Assembly (NCBI GenBank): GCA_023954375.1
Contig: JAMLIC010000023.1
Location: forward strand, 1 to 64,000
Length of the DNA stretch: 64,000 nucleotides
Reading direction: 5' to 3'
Source of the DNA: Planctomycetota bacterium
GTDB taxonomy: Bacteria > Planctomycetota > J058
Of this stretch, positions 52,104 to 62,690 are shown piece after piece (position 1 is the first letter of the stretch; the number at the start of each line of letters is the position of its first letter). Below the pieces are notes generated by a model that was given only the letters and a program-made list of their open reading frames with translations, ran no database searches and was not told the origin of the DNA. The translations under genes and the position numbers were made by a program.

Positions 52104-54359
52104 GTGAGCGCGGCGCGGCGGCGAGGCCTGGCGGCGGCGGCGCTCGCGGCGCTGGCCGCGGGCGGGCTGGCGCTCGTCCTCCTGGGGGGCGACGAGGACG
52201 GCCCGGCGCCGGCGAGGACGACCCACGCGCACGGCGGCCCCGGGCCGGTCGTCGTCAACCTCGCGCCGTCGACGGCGGGAGACCCGGCGGCGTCGCCGGA
52301 GGCGGAGGCGGCGGCGGTCGCCAGCGACGCGGTGCTCGTGCCCGGCGTCGCGCTCCTCGACCTCGAGCCCCTCGTCGACGCGGCGCTGCGCTTCACCGCG
52401 GGCGCGCGGCGGGTCGAGGTCGTCACAGGGCGGGGCGGCGTGTTCGGGGCCGGCCTGCCGCCCGGCGACTGGACCGTCGAGGCGCCGGGGCTGCCCGACG
52501 TCGAGCAGGTGGTGTGCGACATGACGTCGTTCTCCGTCCCGGCGGCCCTGGCTCGCGCCGTGGCCGCCCCGCCGCCGCGGCTGGGCTCCCGCGCCTACCC
52601 CCGGCCCACGCTCCGCGTCGTCGGGCCCGACGGGGCGGGCGCGGACGCGACCCCGCGACGCATCACGGTGCGCCCCGGCGGCGCGCTGCTCCTGCGCTTC
52701 GAGGCGCCCTGGGTGCTCGAGGCGCAGGTCGTCGACGCCCTGACCGGCGCCCCCCTGCCGGGCGCGACCGCCACGGCCGAGCTCCAGGAGCCGTACCAGC
52801 GGCGGATCGTGGCCACGGCCGGGGCGGACGGGGCGCTCCGTCTGGTCGCGCCGCGCACCTACGCCGAGGCGGGCCCCGCGGCCACGTTCGAGGCGCCGGG
52901 CTACGCGGCGGCGATGACGGTCATGGGCGCGCGCGACGAGCGCCTGCGGGTGGGCCTGCGGCGGCCGCTGCGCCTCGAGGCCCGGGTGCGCGGCCACGAC
53001 GGCCGGCCCGTGCAGGCCGCCGTCACGGCCTGGGCGCGGCTCCCGGACGCCGCGACCGGGGGGAGGTCCCGGGCCGACCGCTCGTGGTCGGTCACCTGCG
53101 ACGCCGAGGGGCGCTTCGTGCTGGACGACCTCCCCCCGGGCGCCGGCAACCACGCCGGAGAGGGGGCCGGTCCCCACGCCGCGGTCGTCTCGCTCCTGGT
53201 CGTGCACGCCGACCATGCCCGCACGCGGCTCCAGCGGGTGCTCGTCGCCCCCGACGGCCCGCCGCTCGAGGTGGCCCTCGTGCCCCTCGTGCCGCTGGTC
53301 GGCCGGGTCGTGGGTCCGGCGGGGCAGCCCCTGGGGGGCGCGGAGGTCCGGACGTACGACCAGACCCCGCGGCCCGAGCAGAGCGACGTCACGGACGCGC
53401 AGGGGCGGTTCGCCCTCGCGGACGTGCCCGCGCGCTCGATCGTGCTGCAGGCCTCGCGGATCGGGTTCGCGACGGCGCGGGTCGCGGTCACGCCGCCGGT
53501 CGAGGACGTGGTGCTCCGCCTGGAGGAGGTCGGCCCGCCGCTGCGCGGCCGCGTCGTGCTCCCCGGGGGCGAGCCGGTCGTGGGGGTCGGCGTGGTCGCG
53601 ACGGTCGACGAGGGAGACGCCCGAGAAGAGCACGGGCCCGCGGTCGTCCGCCACCACGCGCGGACGGACGATGCGGGCGCCTTCTCGATCGACGGCGCGC
53701 CGGCGGGCCGGACGTTCCTGGTGCGCGCGGCGGGGCGGGGCTTCGACGTTCACGCGCGGGGCGTGGTCGCCGGCGGGGAGCCCGTCACGCTGCGGCTTCC
53801 GCCCGCGCAGGACCTGGTCGTGACCGTCGAGGCCGCCGGCGCGGAGACGGCGCTGGTCACGGTCCTGGACGCCGACGGGGGGCGCGTGCTGGACGACCGC
53901 GCGCGGCGGCAGGGCGGGACGCTCCTCGCCACCTCGAGCGTCCCGGCCTCGGGTCGGCTGGGCGTGGTGCTTCGCGCGTCCGGGTTCGCGCCCGCCCTGC
54001 GCTGGTTCGACGCGCCGCCGGGCCAGACGGTGGCAATGACCGTGCCGCTCGAGGCCGGCGGCGGGGTGGTGGCCCTGAGGGTCCGCTGGCCCCAGGGCGC
54101 CGCGCCGGCGCTCCGGGTCGCCTACCGCGACCCGGCGCTCGGGCTCCGCCTGGAGGAGACCTTCTCGCCGCCGAGCGTCGCCGACCTGCCGCTGCGCCTG
54201 GTGGGCGTCGGCGAGGGCGCCGTTCGCCTCGAGCTCGAGGCGCGCCTCGGCGAGCGGACCTGGCCGCTCGCGCCGGTCGAGGCCGTCGTGCGCGCGGGCG
54301 AGACGACGACGATCGACCTGGACCTCGCCGCCGCCCCGGGCGACGATCCTCCGCGATGA
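52104..54359 (+). CDS. Large carboxypeptidase-regulatory-like beta-sandwich protein, copy 2
   Basis: This 751-residue paralogue of the preceding gene has the same anchor and domain string, with ARVRGHDGRPVQAAVTAWA, GRVVGPAGQPLGGAEVRTYD and GRVVLPGGEPVVGVGVVA. The first 78 bases of the two genes are identical, and the last third is also close (SPPSVADLPLRL, VVRAGETTT), while the middle has diverged. The copies probably present different surfaces on a common frame. The stop overlaps the ATG of a methyltransferase gene (ATGA), so that gene is co-expressed with this copy. Function unknown. Confidence 0.8.
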   Translation: MSAARRRGLAAAALAALAAGGLALVLLGGDEDGPAPARTTHAHGGPGPVVVNLAPSTAGDPAASPEAEAAAVASDAVLVPGVALLDLEPLVDAALRFTAGARRVEVVTGRGGVFGAGLPPGDWTVEAPGLPDVEQVVCDMTSFSVPAALARAVAAPPPRLGSRAYPRPTLRVVGPDGAGADATPRRITVRPGGALLLRFEAPWVLEAQVVDALTGAPLPGATATAELQEPYQRRIVATAGADGALRLVAPRTYAEAGPAATFEAPGYAAAMTVMGARDERLRVGLRRPLRLEARVRGHDGRPVQAAVTAWARLPDAATGGRSRADRSWSVTCDAEGRFVLDDLPPGAGNHAGEGAGPHAAVVSLLVVHADHARTRLQRVLVAPDGPPLEVALVPLVPLVGRVVGPAGQPLGGAEVRTYDQTPRPEQSDVTDAQGRFALADVPARSIVLQASRIGFATARVAVTPPVEDVVLRLEEVGPPLRGRVVLPGGEPVVGVGVVATVDEGDAREEHGPAVVRHHARTDDAGAFSIDGAPAGRTFLVRAAGRGFDVHARGVVAGGEPVTLRLPPAQDLVVTVEAAGAETALVTVLDADGGRVLDDRARRQGGTLLATSSVPASGRLGVVLRASGFAPALRWFDAPPGQTVAMTVPLEAGGGVVALRVRWPQGAAPALRVAYRDPALGLRLEETFSPPSVADLPLRLVGVGEGAVRLELEARLGERTWPLAPVEAVVRAGETTTIDLDLAAAPGDDPPR

Positions 54360-55156
54360 CGCACGTCTACGGCACGCCCGACGACGCCCCGTCGACGGCC
54401 TACTTCCAGAAGGGCGCCGACGACTACGCCCGCTACCGGCCCACCTACGCCCCGGCCGCGGTCGACCTCGTCCTCGAGGGGCTCGACCCGCCTGCGAGGG
54501 CGCTCGACGTCGGCTGCGGGACGGGGATCTTCAGCCGGCTGCTGGCCGCGAGGGGCGCGCGGGTTGTCGGCGTCGACCCGAGCCACGACATGCTCGAGGA
54601 GGCGCGCCGCGCGCCGCCGGTCGAGGGCGAGGGCGCGGTCGAGTACCGCCTGGGCACGGCCGAGAGCACGGGGCTGCCGGACGCGTCCCGGGACCTGGTC
54701 ACCTGCGCGCAGGCGTTCCACTGGTTCGACGCGGCGAAGGCCCTGAAGGAGCTCCACCGCGTGCTCCTGCGCGGCGGGCGCCTGGCGCTCGTGTGGAACG
54801 TGCGCGCCGAGGGCGACGCGTTCACGGCCGAGTACGACGAGGTCGTCCGCCGCGCGCAGGCGGCGGCGAAGGCCGCCGGGCGCAAGGTCGAGGTGACGCG
54901 CGACGCCGACCCGACGCTCGGCGGCTGGTTCGAGGGCGTCCGCGTGCAGGCGTTCGACAACGCGCACGCGCTCGACCTGGACGGCCTCCTGGGCCGCGCG
55001 CGCAGCGCGTCCTACTTCCCCAAGGCGGGCCCCCTGCGCGAGGACCTCGAGGCGGCGCTGCGCGCCGCGTTCGAGCGCCACGCGCGGGAGGGGCGGGTGG
55101 CGCTGGCGCAGCGGACCGAGGTGACGCTGGCCACGCGGGTGGACCGGCGCCGGTGA
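54356..55156 (+). CDS. Class I SAM methyltransferase (Methyltransf_11 type)
   Basis: The 266-residue protein matches small SAM methyltransferases: QKGADDYARYRPTYAPAAVD, motif I ALDVGCGTGIFSRLLAARGA, VVGVDPSHDMLEEA and the post-motif LVTCAQAFHWFDAAKALKEL. The AQAFHWFD signature is shared with a broad group of uncharacterised cytoplasmic methyltransferases. The substrate is unknown. It overlaps the upstream paralogue by four bases and the following small membrane gene by four, so the three form one transcript. Confidence 0.85.
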   Translation: MTHVYGTPDDAPSTAYFQKGADDYARYRPTYAPAAVDLVLEGLDPPARALDVGCGTGIFSRLLAARGARVVGVDPSHDMLEEARRAPPVEGEGAVEYRLGTAESTGLPDASRDLVTCAQAFHWFDAAKALKELHRVLLRGGRLALVWNVRAEGDAFTAEYDEVVRRAQAAAKAAGRKVEVTRDADPTLGGWFEGVRVQAFDNAHALDLDGLLGRARSASYFPKAGPLREDLEAALRAAFERHAREGRVALAQRTEVTLATRVDRRR

Positions 55157-55548
55157 GCGACGCTCGCGACGCGGAGCCGGAGGGGGAGGACGGGGAGCGC
55201 TGGCGACCCCGCGACCTGGTCGTCGGCCTCGTCGCCCTCCTGGTGGCCGCCGTGAGCGTCCCCGAGACGGCGCACCGCGTCTACCTGTACCTCGCCACCG
55301 ACCGGCGGCAGTGCCACCGGGTCGCCTGCTTCGAGGTTGCCACGCACCAGGTCGAGGCGCCGGGCCGGCGACAGGAGGTCAACGTCTTCCGCTACTGCGC
55401 CGCGCACGGGTCGTCGGTGTTCGCGGACCTGGTGGGCAACTTCCTGTGCGGCTGCTTCGCGGCGCCCCTGAGCCTGCTGTTCGTGCTCGTCTTCGCCAGC
55501 GAGGCGGCGCGGAGCGCGGCGCGCGGAGGGCGCGGCCCGCCGTCGTGA
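55153..55548 (+). CDS. Small two-span membrane protein
   Basis: The 131-residue protein has a charged N-terminus, one membrane helix (about 22-38, LVVGLVALLVAAVSVP), a loop with several cysteines (QCHRVACFEV, FRYCAAHG) and a second helix (about 92-116, LCGCFAAPLSLLFVLVFA). No family is recognised. The loop cysteines could form a metal site or disulphides. It overlaps the methyltransferase gene (GTGA), which supports it being real. Confidence 0.6.
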   Translation: MSDARDAEPEGEDGERWRPRDLVVGLVALLVAAVSVPETAHRVYLYLATDRRQCHRVACFEVATHQVEAPGRRQEVNVFRYCAAHGSSVFADLVGNFLCGCFAAPLSLLFVLVFASEAARSAARGGRGPPS

Positions 55549-55618
55549 GCGTCTGACCGCGGTCGCGGACGGCTGGAGCTCCCGATGGAGCCCACGCGCC
55601 TCGACCGGCGTCGCTGAC

Positions 55619-56268
55619 TCAGGTCGGACCGGGCGACCGCGCAGCGGCCCAGGCCGCGTCCTCGGGCGAGAGCGGCGGAACCGGCTCGCGCCCGTAGTCC
55701 ACGTCGAGGTCGTAGCCGGCGCGCGCGTAGACCGAGTCGAGCAGCGCCTGGAGGTCGACCTCGACGGCCTCGTCGCCGAGGAGCGGGATCGGGACGGTGG
55801 GCAGCGGGTCGCGCAGGCTCGAAGGGAAGACGTCGCACTCGGGCCGCAGGGGCGCGCGGCTGACGATCACGACGTAGTCGGCCGCGGGCAGGGGGCGCGC
55901 CATGGGGACGCGCTGGCCGGCGCGGAGCAGGTCGATCTCCACGAGATGCGCCTCGCTGTGGAGCACCTGCCGGCGCTTCGCCAGGTAGGCCCGCCGCCCC
56001 TCGCTGCCGTCGCCGCGCTTGTTCGTGGGCGAGAGGACCTCGATCACGGTGACGACCTCGGCCGAGCCCCGGGCGAAGATGGAGAGGAACGGCTCGCGAT
56101 GCTCGAAGCGCACGGCGTCCTCGTCGCTCACGTAGACCCGCTCGTCGGCGCGCACGACGTAGCGCGGCCGCAGGAGCTCCATGAGCGTGTCGCTGAGCCC
56201 GCTGATCAGGCGCAGGCGCACGTCGGGTCCTCGAGGTAGGGGTCCATGCCCGGAAACGGCGAGAGCAT
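55619..56268 (-). pseudogene. DUF4058 gene broken near its 5' end
   Basis: The intact part (55619-56221) encodes 200 residues typical of DUF4058: LMELLRPRYVVRADERVYV, TVIEVLSPTNKRGDG, RRAYLAKRRQVLHSEAHLVE and PLLGDEAVEVDLQALLD. The canonical start MLSPFPGMDPYLEDP is present from ATG 56268 but in a different frame. It runs into a stop right after the join, and the residues that normally lie between (around LWPDVH) are missing. The simplest reading is a short out-of-frame deletion near 56222, perhaps between CCCG/CGACG-like repeats. A GTG at 56221 could start the truncated form but has no good ribosome site. DUF4058 is common in cyanobacteria and planctomycetes; its function is unknown. Confidence 0.75.
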
Positions 56269-56306
56269 GCCCGCACTGTAGCCGGCGCGGTCGGGCGGGT
56301 CGCGCG

Positions 56307-57068
56307 TCAGGGGCCGGTGATGTCGGTCAGCTCCAGGGTGGTCCGGCCGTCGGTCACGGTCCTCACGACGCCCGGAAACACCGCCATGCCTCCGGTCGTC
56401 GGCACCCAGCTGGCGGACCTACCCGCCTCGATGATCCAGCACTCGAGCTCGAGGTCGCCGACGCGGACCGGCTCCGTGCGCGGCGGCGAAGCATGGGGCG
56501 GCGGCTCCGATGGGGCCAAGGGATGGTGGACCCACTCCTGCCGCATGGGCGAGCCGACCGGCTCGAGGCCGCCGCCCATGTCCATGAGCGTGGTGATCTC
56601 GTAGGCGACCCGGTTCCGGCCCACGTCGGTGACGCGATACTCCATCTCGAGGGGCGGAGCGCCCGGGTTGGTGAGCACGTAGCGGTACCGCTGCCCCACC
56701 TGCACGTGTGTGAGGTCGGCGTCGCTGCCGATGGACGCGGGGTCCGGCGGCACGGGCTCCTCCCAGCCGCCGGGCGGGTGGTAGTAAGAGTGGGATGGTC
56801 GCCGGTTGGCTCGCTCCACGGCGATCACCCAGCCCACGACGCCGAGGAGCATCGCCAGCCCTGCGAGGACCAGCGCCCGCCACGGTCGCCGGCCGGGCTT
56901 CGCGGCCTGCGGCGCCCTCGCCGCCCGCGCGCAGCCGAGGACCGGGCAGCGGCCCTCGCCCAGCTCGCGCAGGCAGCCCGCGTGGGCCGGGGTGCCGCAC
57001 GCCTCGCAGCGGGTCACCGCCGAGGCGGGGGCGCTCAGCGGACCGTGGCACAGGGGGCAGCGCTCCAC
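56307..57068 (-). CDS. RING-like zinc protein with one membrane span
   Basis: The protein (253 residues) starts with a RING-like zinc site: CPLC (4-7), CEAC (21-24), His29/Cys32, and Cys41 with Cys46. A membrane helix follows (65-85, ALVLAGLAMLLGVVGWVIAV), then a beta-rich domain (115-253, HVQVGQRYRYVLTNPGAPPL; MEYRVTDVGRNRVAYEITTL). It shares the zinc-plus-span layout with the protein at 15522. The start is a GTG with no strong ribosome site. It diverges from the phosphofructokinase gene across about 100 bases. Function unknown. Confidence 0.65.
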   Translation of the reverse strand: MERCPLCHGPLSAPASAVTRCEACGTPAHAGCLRELGEGRCPVLGCARAARAPQAAKPGRRPWRALVLAGLAMLLGVVGWVIAVERANRRPSHSYYHPPGGWEEPVPPDPASIGSDADLTHVQVGQRYRYVLTNPGAPPLEMEYRVTDVGRNRVAYEITTLMDMGGGLEPVGSPMRQEWVHHPLAPSEPPPHASPPRTEPVRVGDLELECWIIEAGRSASWVPTTGGMAVFPGVVRTVTDGRTTLELTDITGP

Positions 57069-57170
57069 GCCCGGAAGATGACGCGCCCGGGCGACGCCCG
57101 CCAGTCGGGCCCTTGACGGGCCCGCCCCGCGGCCCCACCATCCGCCCGTTCGGGGGACGGAGGGACGCCG

Positions 57171-58406
57171 ATGGTCGACAAGCTCGCGGGCAAGGTGCTG
57201 GTGGCGCAGGGCGGCGGCCCCACCGCGGTGATCAACCAGAGCCTCACGGGCGTCGTCCTCGAGGCGCGCAAGTTCCCGCACATCACGCGGGTCTACGGGG
57301 CGCTCCACGGCGTGCGCGGGATCGTCGACGAGGAGTTCCTCGACCTGACGCGCGAGACGACGCACAACCTCGAGGCCGTCGCGCTCACGCCCTCGTCGGC
57401 CTTGCTCTCGACGCGCGACAAGCCGGACCGCGACTACTGCCACCGCATGTTCGAGGTCCTGCGGGCGCACGGGATCCACTACTTCTTCTACGTCGGCGGC
57501 AACGACTCGTCCGACACGCTCAGGATCGTCAACGAGGAGGCCGAGGCGGCGAAGTACCCCCTGCGCTGCGTGCACATCCCCAAGACGATCGACAACGACC
57601 TGATGGAGAACGACCACTGCCCCGGCTACGGCTCGGCGGCGCGGTTCGTGGCGCAGGCGTTCGGCGGGGTCAACCTCGACAACCGCGCGCTCAAGGGCGT
57701 CTACATCGGCGTCGTCATGGGCCGTCACGCCGGGTTCCTCACGGCGGCCTCGTGCCTGGCGAAGCGCTTCGAGGACGACGGCCCGCACCTGATCTACGTG
57801 CCGGAGCGGCCGTTCGACCTCGACCGCTTCCTGGGCGACGTCGACCGCACGATGCAGCAGTACGGCCGCTGCATCGTGGCCGTCTCCGAGGGCGTCACCG
57901 ACGCCTCCGGCCAGCCGATCATGACGCGCCTCAAGCCGGGCATGGGCCAGGACGCGCACGGCAACGTGCAGCTCTCGGGCACGGGCGCCCTGGGCGACGC
58001 GCTCATGGACCACGTGAAGGACAACCTGAAGCTCAAGCGCGTGCGCAGCGACACCTTCGGGTACCTGCAGCGCTCGTTCGTCGGCTGCGTGTCCGACCGC
58101 GACGCGCACGAGGCGCGCGAGGCGGCCGAGAAGGCCGTGCAGTTCGCCATGTGGGACGACGTCGACGGCTCGGTCGCGATCCGCCGCCCGGTGCCGAACT
58201 ACTCGGTCGACTACGAGCTCGTCCCGCTGAAGAACGTCGCCGGCAAGACCCGCCACATGGACGACGCGTTCCTGAACGAGGCCGGCAACGGCGTCACGCA
58301 GGCCTTCTACACGTACGTCCGCCCGCTGGTGGGCTCGGGGATGTTCGAGCCGTCGCGGCTCCGGGCGACGAAGGTCCCGCCGGTCCTCAAGGGGCGCGCC
58401 TCCTAG
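57171..58406 (+). CDS. pfp: Pyrophosphate-type 6-phosphofructokinase
   Basis: This 411-residue phosphofructokinase has GGGPTAVINQSLTG at the N-terminus, YVGGNDSSDT (108-116) and HIPKTIDNDL (136-144). The aspartate in GGND and the lysine in PKTIDND are the residues that favour pyrophosphate over ATP as phosphate donor; the preceding position is asparagine rather than the usual aspartate. The sugar-binding MGRHAG motif is present. Members interconvert fructose 6-phosphate and fructose 1,6-bisphosphate reversibly in glycolysis. ATG 57171 has GGAGGGA five bases upstream. A soluble pyrophosphatase lies 5 kb away. Donor specificity is an inference from the motifs. Confidence 0.9.
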   Translation: MVDKLAGKVLVAQGGGPTAVINQSLTGVVLEARKFPHITRVYGALHGVRGIVDEEFLDLTRETTHNLEAVALTPSSALLSTRDKPDRDYCHRMFEVLRAHGIHYFFYVGGNDSSDTLRIVNEEAEAAKYPLRCVHIPKTIDNDLMENDHCPGYGSAARFVAQAFGGVNLDNRALKGVYIGVVMGRHAGFLTAASCLAKRFEDDGPHLIYVPERPFDLDRFLGDVDRTMQQYGRCIVAVSEGVTDASGQPIMTRLKPGMGQDAHGNVQLSGTGALGDALMDHVKDNLKLKRVRSDTFGYLQRSFVGCVSDRDAHEAREAAEKAVQFAMWDDVDGSVAIRRPVPNYSVDYELVPLKNVAGKTRHMDDAFLNEAGNGVTQAFYTYVRPLVGSGMFEPSRLRATKVPPVLKGRAS

Positions 58407-58494
58407 GCGACCGGCCGCCGCGTGGCCGCCTCGCGCGCCGCCTCCGCGCGCGCGGCCTGCTGAAAAGCACGTCCCGGGCCGCTCCCGGCGCCAC

Positions 58495-58513
58495 GCCGGG
58501 GCTGCGCCCCGGC
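58495..58513 (+). terminator. Strong GC hairpin followed by TTGT
   Basis: GCCGGGGC (58495-58502) pairs with GCCCCGGC (58506-58513) around a three-base loop and is followed by TTGT. It lies 90 bases after the phosphofructokinase stop and is the best hairpin terminator candidate in the window, although the T-run is short. Confidence 0.45.
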
Positions 58514-58530
58514 TTGTCGGTGGCGCGCGC

Positions 58531-58536
58531 TAAGGT
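58531..58536 (+). promoter_or_regulatory. TAAGGT -10-like hexamer before the YprB-like gene
   Basis: TAAGGT ends ten bases before ATG 58547. A transcript from it would have a leader of about four bases or none. It is one of the recurring TANNNT elements. Confidence 0.35.
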
Positions 58537-58546
58537 CCGGAGCAGC

Positions 58547-59302
58547 ATGGCTCCGACGACCCTGGCACGGCTCGAGGCCCCGACCCGCGACGGCGCCGCC
58601 GACGCGGACGAGGCCCCGGGCCTGCTCCTGCCGTCGGGCGCCCACCCCCGGCCGGGCGGCGGCGAGGACCCTGCCGACGACGAGGGCGGCCTCCCGCCGC
58701 TGGCCCACGCCCGGGCCCTCGGGCGGCTGGTGCGGCGCCATGAGCACTGGCGCCTGTTCCCCGAGCTGCGCCACGCGGCGCGCTACATCGACATCGAGAC
58801 CACCGGCCTCGAGCCCAACGACCCGATCACGGTCGTGGGCGTATCCGACGGCCGCTCGACCTGCGTCCTCGTGCGCGGGCGCGGCCTGTCGGCCCGCGCC
58901 CTGGCCGGGGTCCTGGCCGACGCCCGGCTCCTCGTCACGTTCAACGGCACCGGCTTCGACCTGCCCCGGCTGCGCGCCGCCTTCCCCGGCCTGCCCTGGG
59001 ACCTGCCCCACTTCGACCTCGCGGTCGAGGGGCGGCAGGTCGGCCTGGGCGGCGGCCTCAAGGCGGTCGAGCGCGCGCTCGGCCTCGCGCGCCCCCGCGA
59101 GCTCCAGGGCGTCGGCGGCCTCGAGGCGGCGCGCCTGTGGCGCGCGCACCAGACCGGCGACGAGGCGGCCCTCCGGCGCCTCGTCCGCTACTGCCGGGCC
59201 GACGTCGACGGCCTCGTCGCGCTGGCGCCGCGGATCCACGACCGCCTGGCGCGCGCCGCAGCGGACGACGACCCGGGGCGGCTGCTCGTCGCGACGGCGT
59301 GA
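58547..59302 (+). CDS. YprB-like ribonuclease H-fold exonuclease
   Basis: The protein (251 residues) has a disordered N-terminus (1-50) and an RNase H-like 3'-5' exonuclease domain of the YprB type. Its motifs are RYIDIETTGLEPNDPITVVG (Asp82, Glu84), LLVTFNGTGFDLPRLR and RLVRYCRADVDGL, which together supply the DEDD metal-binding residues. The substrate is probably DNA or RNA ends; the exact role is unknown. A hairpin separates it from the phosphofructokinase gene and a TAAGGT hexamer lies upstream. Its stop is close to that of the convergent zincin gene. Confidence 0.8.
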   Translation: MAPTTLARLEAPTRDGAADADEAPGLLLPSGAHPRPGGGEDPADDEGGLPPLAHARALGRLVRRHEHWRLFPELRHAARYIDIETTGLEPNDPITVVGVSDGRSTCVLVRGRGLSARALAGVLADARLLVTFNGTGFDLPRLRAAFPGLPWDLPHFDLAVEGRQVGLGGGLKAVERALGLARPRELQGVGGLEAARLWRAHQTGDEAALRRLVRYCRADVDGLVALAPRIHDRLARAAADDDPGRLLVATA

Positions 59303-59311
59303 GCCCGCGGC

Positions 59312-60613
59312 TCATTCGCGGAGCCGCGCGCCCGTGAACGCCATCCCTCGCGCCGCCTCGCGCCGGTCGGCCGGCACGCCGCCGAGCACGAGCACCTGCA
59401 CCCCGCGCAGGCTGACCTCGGCGGACGCGATCGGCGGCGGCCCGGCGGCCTTCGCCTCGCGCAGGGCGCGCGCGAACGCGTGCGCGTCGAGCGGGGCGTC
59501 GAACACGAGGAGCCACACGAACGCCGCCCACGCGTCGCCCTCGCGCGCGTAGGCCTGCACGCGGTCGCCGTCCCAGCCGGCGCCGGCGCCCGGGCGCGGG
59601 CGCCCCTCGAGCGCCTCGAACAGCGTGCGCAGGTGGAGCTCGCCGATGGTCGTCTCGGCGACGAGCGTCCAGTCGGGGCCGAGGGCCGGCCGCAGGTCGG
59701 GGAGCTCGACCCGGGTGGGCGGGTCGTGGGCCGGGCCGCCCGGCGCCTTCTCGGGGTGGAGGAGCTGCTCGGTCGAGCGCGGGAGCTCGCGGAACAGCCG
59801 GTCGATCCGCGCCCAGCCGCCCTGCTCGAGGAGCGCGCTCACGGCGACCGCGCCCTGGAAGTAGGGGGCGTGCAGCTCCTGGTAGACCAGGTCGGACAGG
59901 CGCGCGCGGGCGTCGACCTCGGCCAGCCACGCCGCGTCGCCGCGCGCCCGCGCGCGGTCCTGCCGCTCGCGCTCGCGGCGCGGCGTCTCGGCGTCGGCGA
60001 CGAGCCGGCGCTCGAGCTCGCCCGGCCCGGCCTGCCGCTCCTCGAGGCTGAAGCGCAGGTCGAGGTAGCGGGCCTCGCCCTCGGCGAGGAGCCGGAAGGC
60101 GAGCGCGGCGTCGGGGTCGGCGTCGGGGCCGCGCAGGGGCGCCATGAGGCGCTCGAGGCCGAAGCGCTGGTCCTGCAGGGCGTGCTGCAGCTCGTGGAGC
60201 ACGAGGGCGGCCGGGGCGTGATCGCCGAGGACGAACAGGGCGCCCTGCCGCGGGTCGTAGTAGCCCGCGACCGCGTCCCCGAGGGCCGCCTCGAGCTCCT
60301 CGCGCAGGTCGCGCCCGCGCGGCAGGAGCCCGAGGGCCTGGAAGAGCCGCGACCGCCGCGCCGACGTGGCCGCGGGGAGGTCCTCGTCGAGCTCGCGCCG
60401 CAGGTGCTCGCGGAGCGCGGCCCGGGTCCGGCGCTCGACGCGGACGTCGCGCGCGAAGCGCGCGCCGCGGAGCGCCTCGAGGCGCCGCTGGAGGCGCGGC
60501 AGCTCCTCGAGGCCGTCGCGCGGCGCCGCGGGCCCGGACGGCTCCTGGGCCAGGCCGGCGGCGCCGGCGAGCAGGAGCGCGAGGCAGGCGGCGAGGCGGC
60601 GGGCGCGGCGCAT
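59312..60613 (-). CDS. Secreted zincin-type metallopeptidase-like protein
   Basis: The protein has 433 residues: a signal peptide (RRLAACLALLLAGAAGLAQE), then YYDPRQGALFVLGD and the zinc motif LVLHELQHALQDQRF (His140, Glu141, His144). About 35 residues later comes LAEGEARYLDL (Glu178 or Glu180), the third ligand in gluzincin-like proteins. This HEL(Q/V/T)HALQDQ family is widespread in bacteria but poorly studied. It should act in the periplasm or outside. The C-terminal half is mixed alpha/beta without a known domain. The ATG at 60613 lacks a ribosome site; TATGAC lies about eleven bases upstream. It is one of four HExxH proteins in this window. Confidence 0.78.
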   Translation of the reverse strand: MRRARRLAACLALLLAGAAGLAQEPSGPAAPRDGLEELPRLQRRLEALRGARFARDVRVERRTRAALREHLRRELDEDLPAATSARRSRLFQALGLLPRGRDLREELEAALGDAVAGYYDPRQGALFVLGDHAPAALVLHELQHALQDQRFGLERLMAPLRGPDADPDAALAFRLLAEGEARYLDLRFSLEERQAGPGELERRLVADAETPRRERERQDRARARGDAAWLAEVDARARLSDLVYQELHAPYFQGAVAVSALLEQGGWARIDRLFRELPRSTEQLLHPEKAPGGPAHDPPTRVELPDLRPALGPDWTLVAETTIGELHLRTLFEALEGRPRPGAGAGWDGDRVQAYAREGDAWAAFVWLLVFDAPLDAHAFARALREAKAAGPPPIASAEVSLRGVQVLVLGGVPADRREAARGMAFTGARLRE

Positions 60614-60779
60614 GGCGTCGGTGGGTCATAGCAGCCGCCGGCCAGGTCGACCACGCGTGACGTCGGCTCCGGCGGCGCCTCGGGCCGGCCTCGTGGCGAA
60701 CCTGGGCCGGAGCGACTAACCTCCTGGCGGGGGGGAGGTCCGCCTGACGCGTCCGATCGACGCGAAGCTCCTGGCCGAG

Positions 60780-62689
<1,910 letters not shown>

Positions 62690-62690
<1 letters not shown>

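Noticed and set aside
47901..53753. Nearly 2000-codon open frame on the minus strand
   Set aside because: It is antisense to the MscS and carboxypeptidase-regulatory-like genes; composition is Arg/Gly/Pro-rich with no motif.
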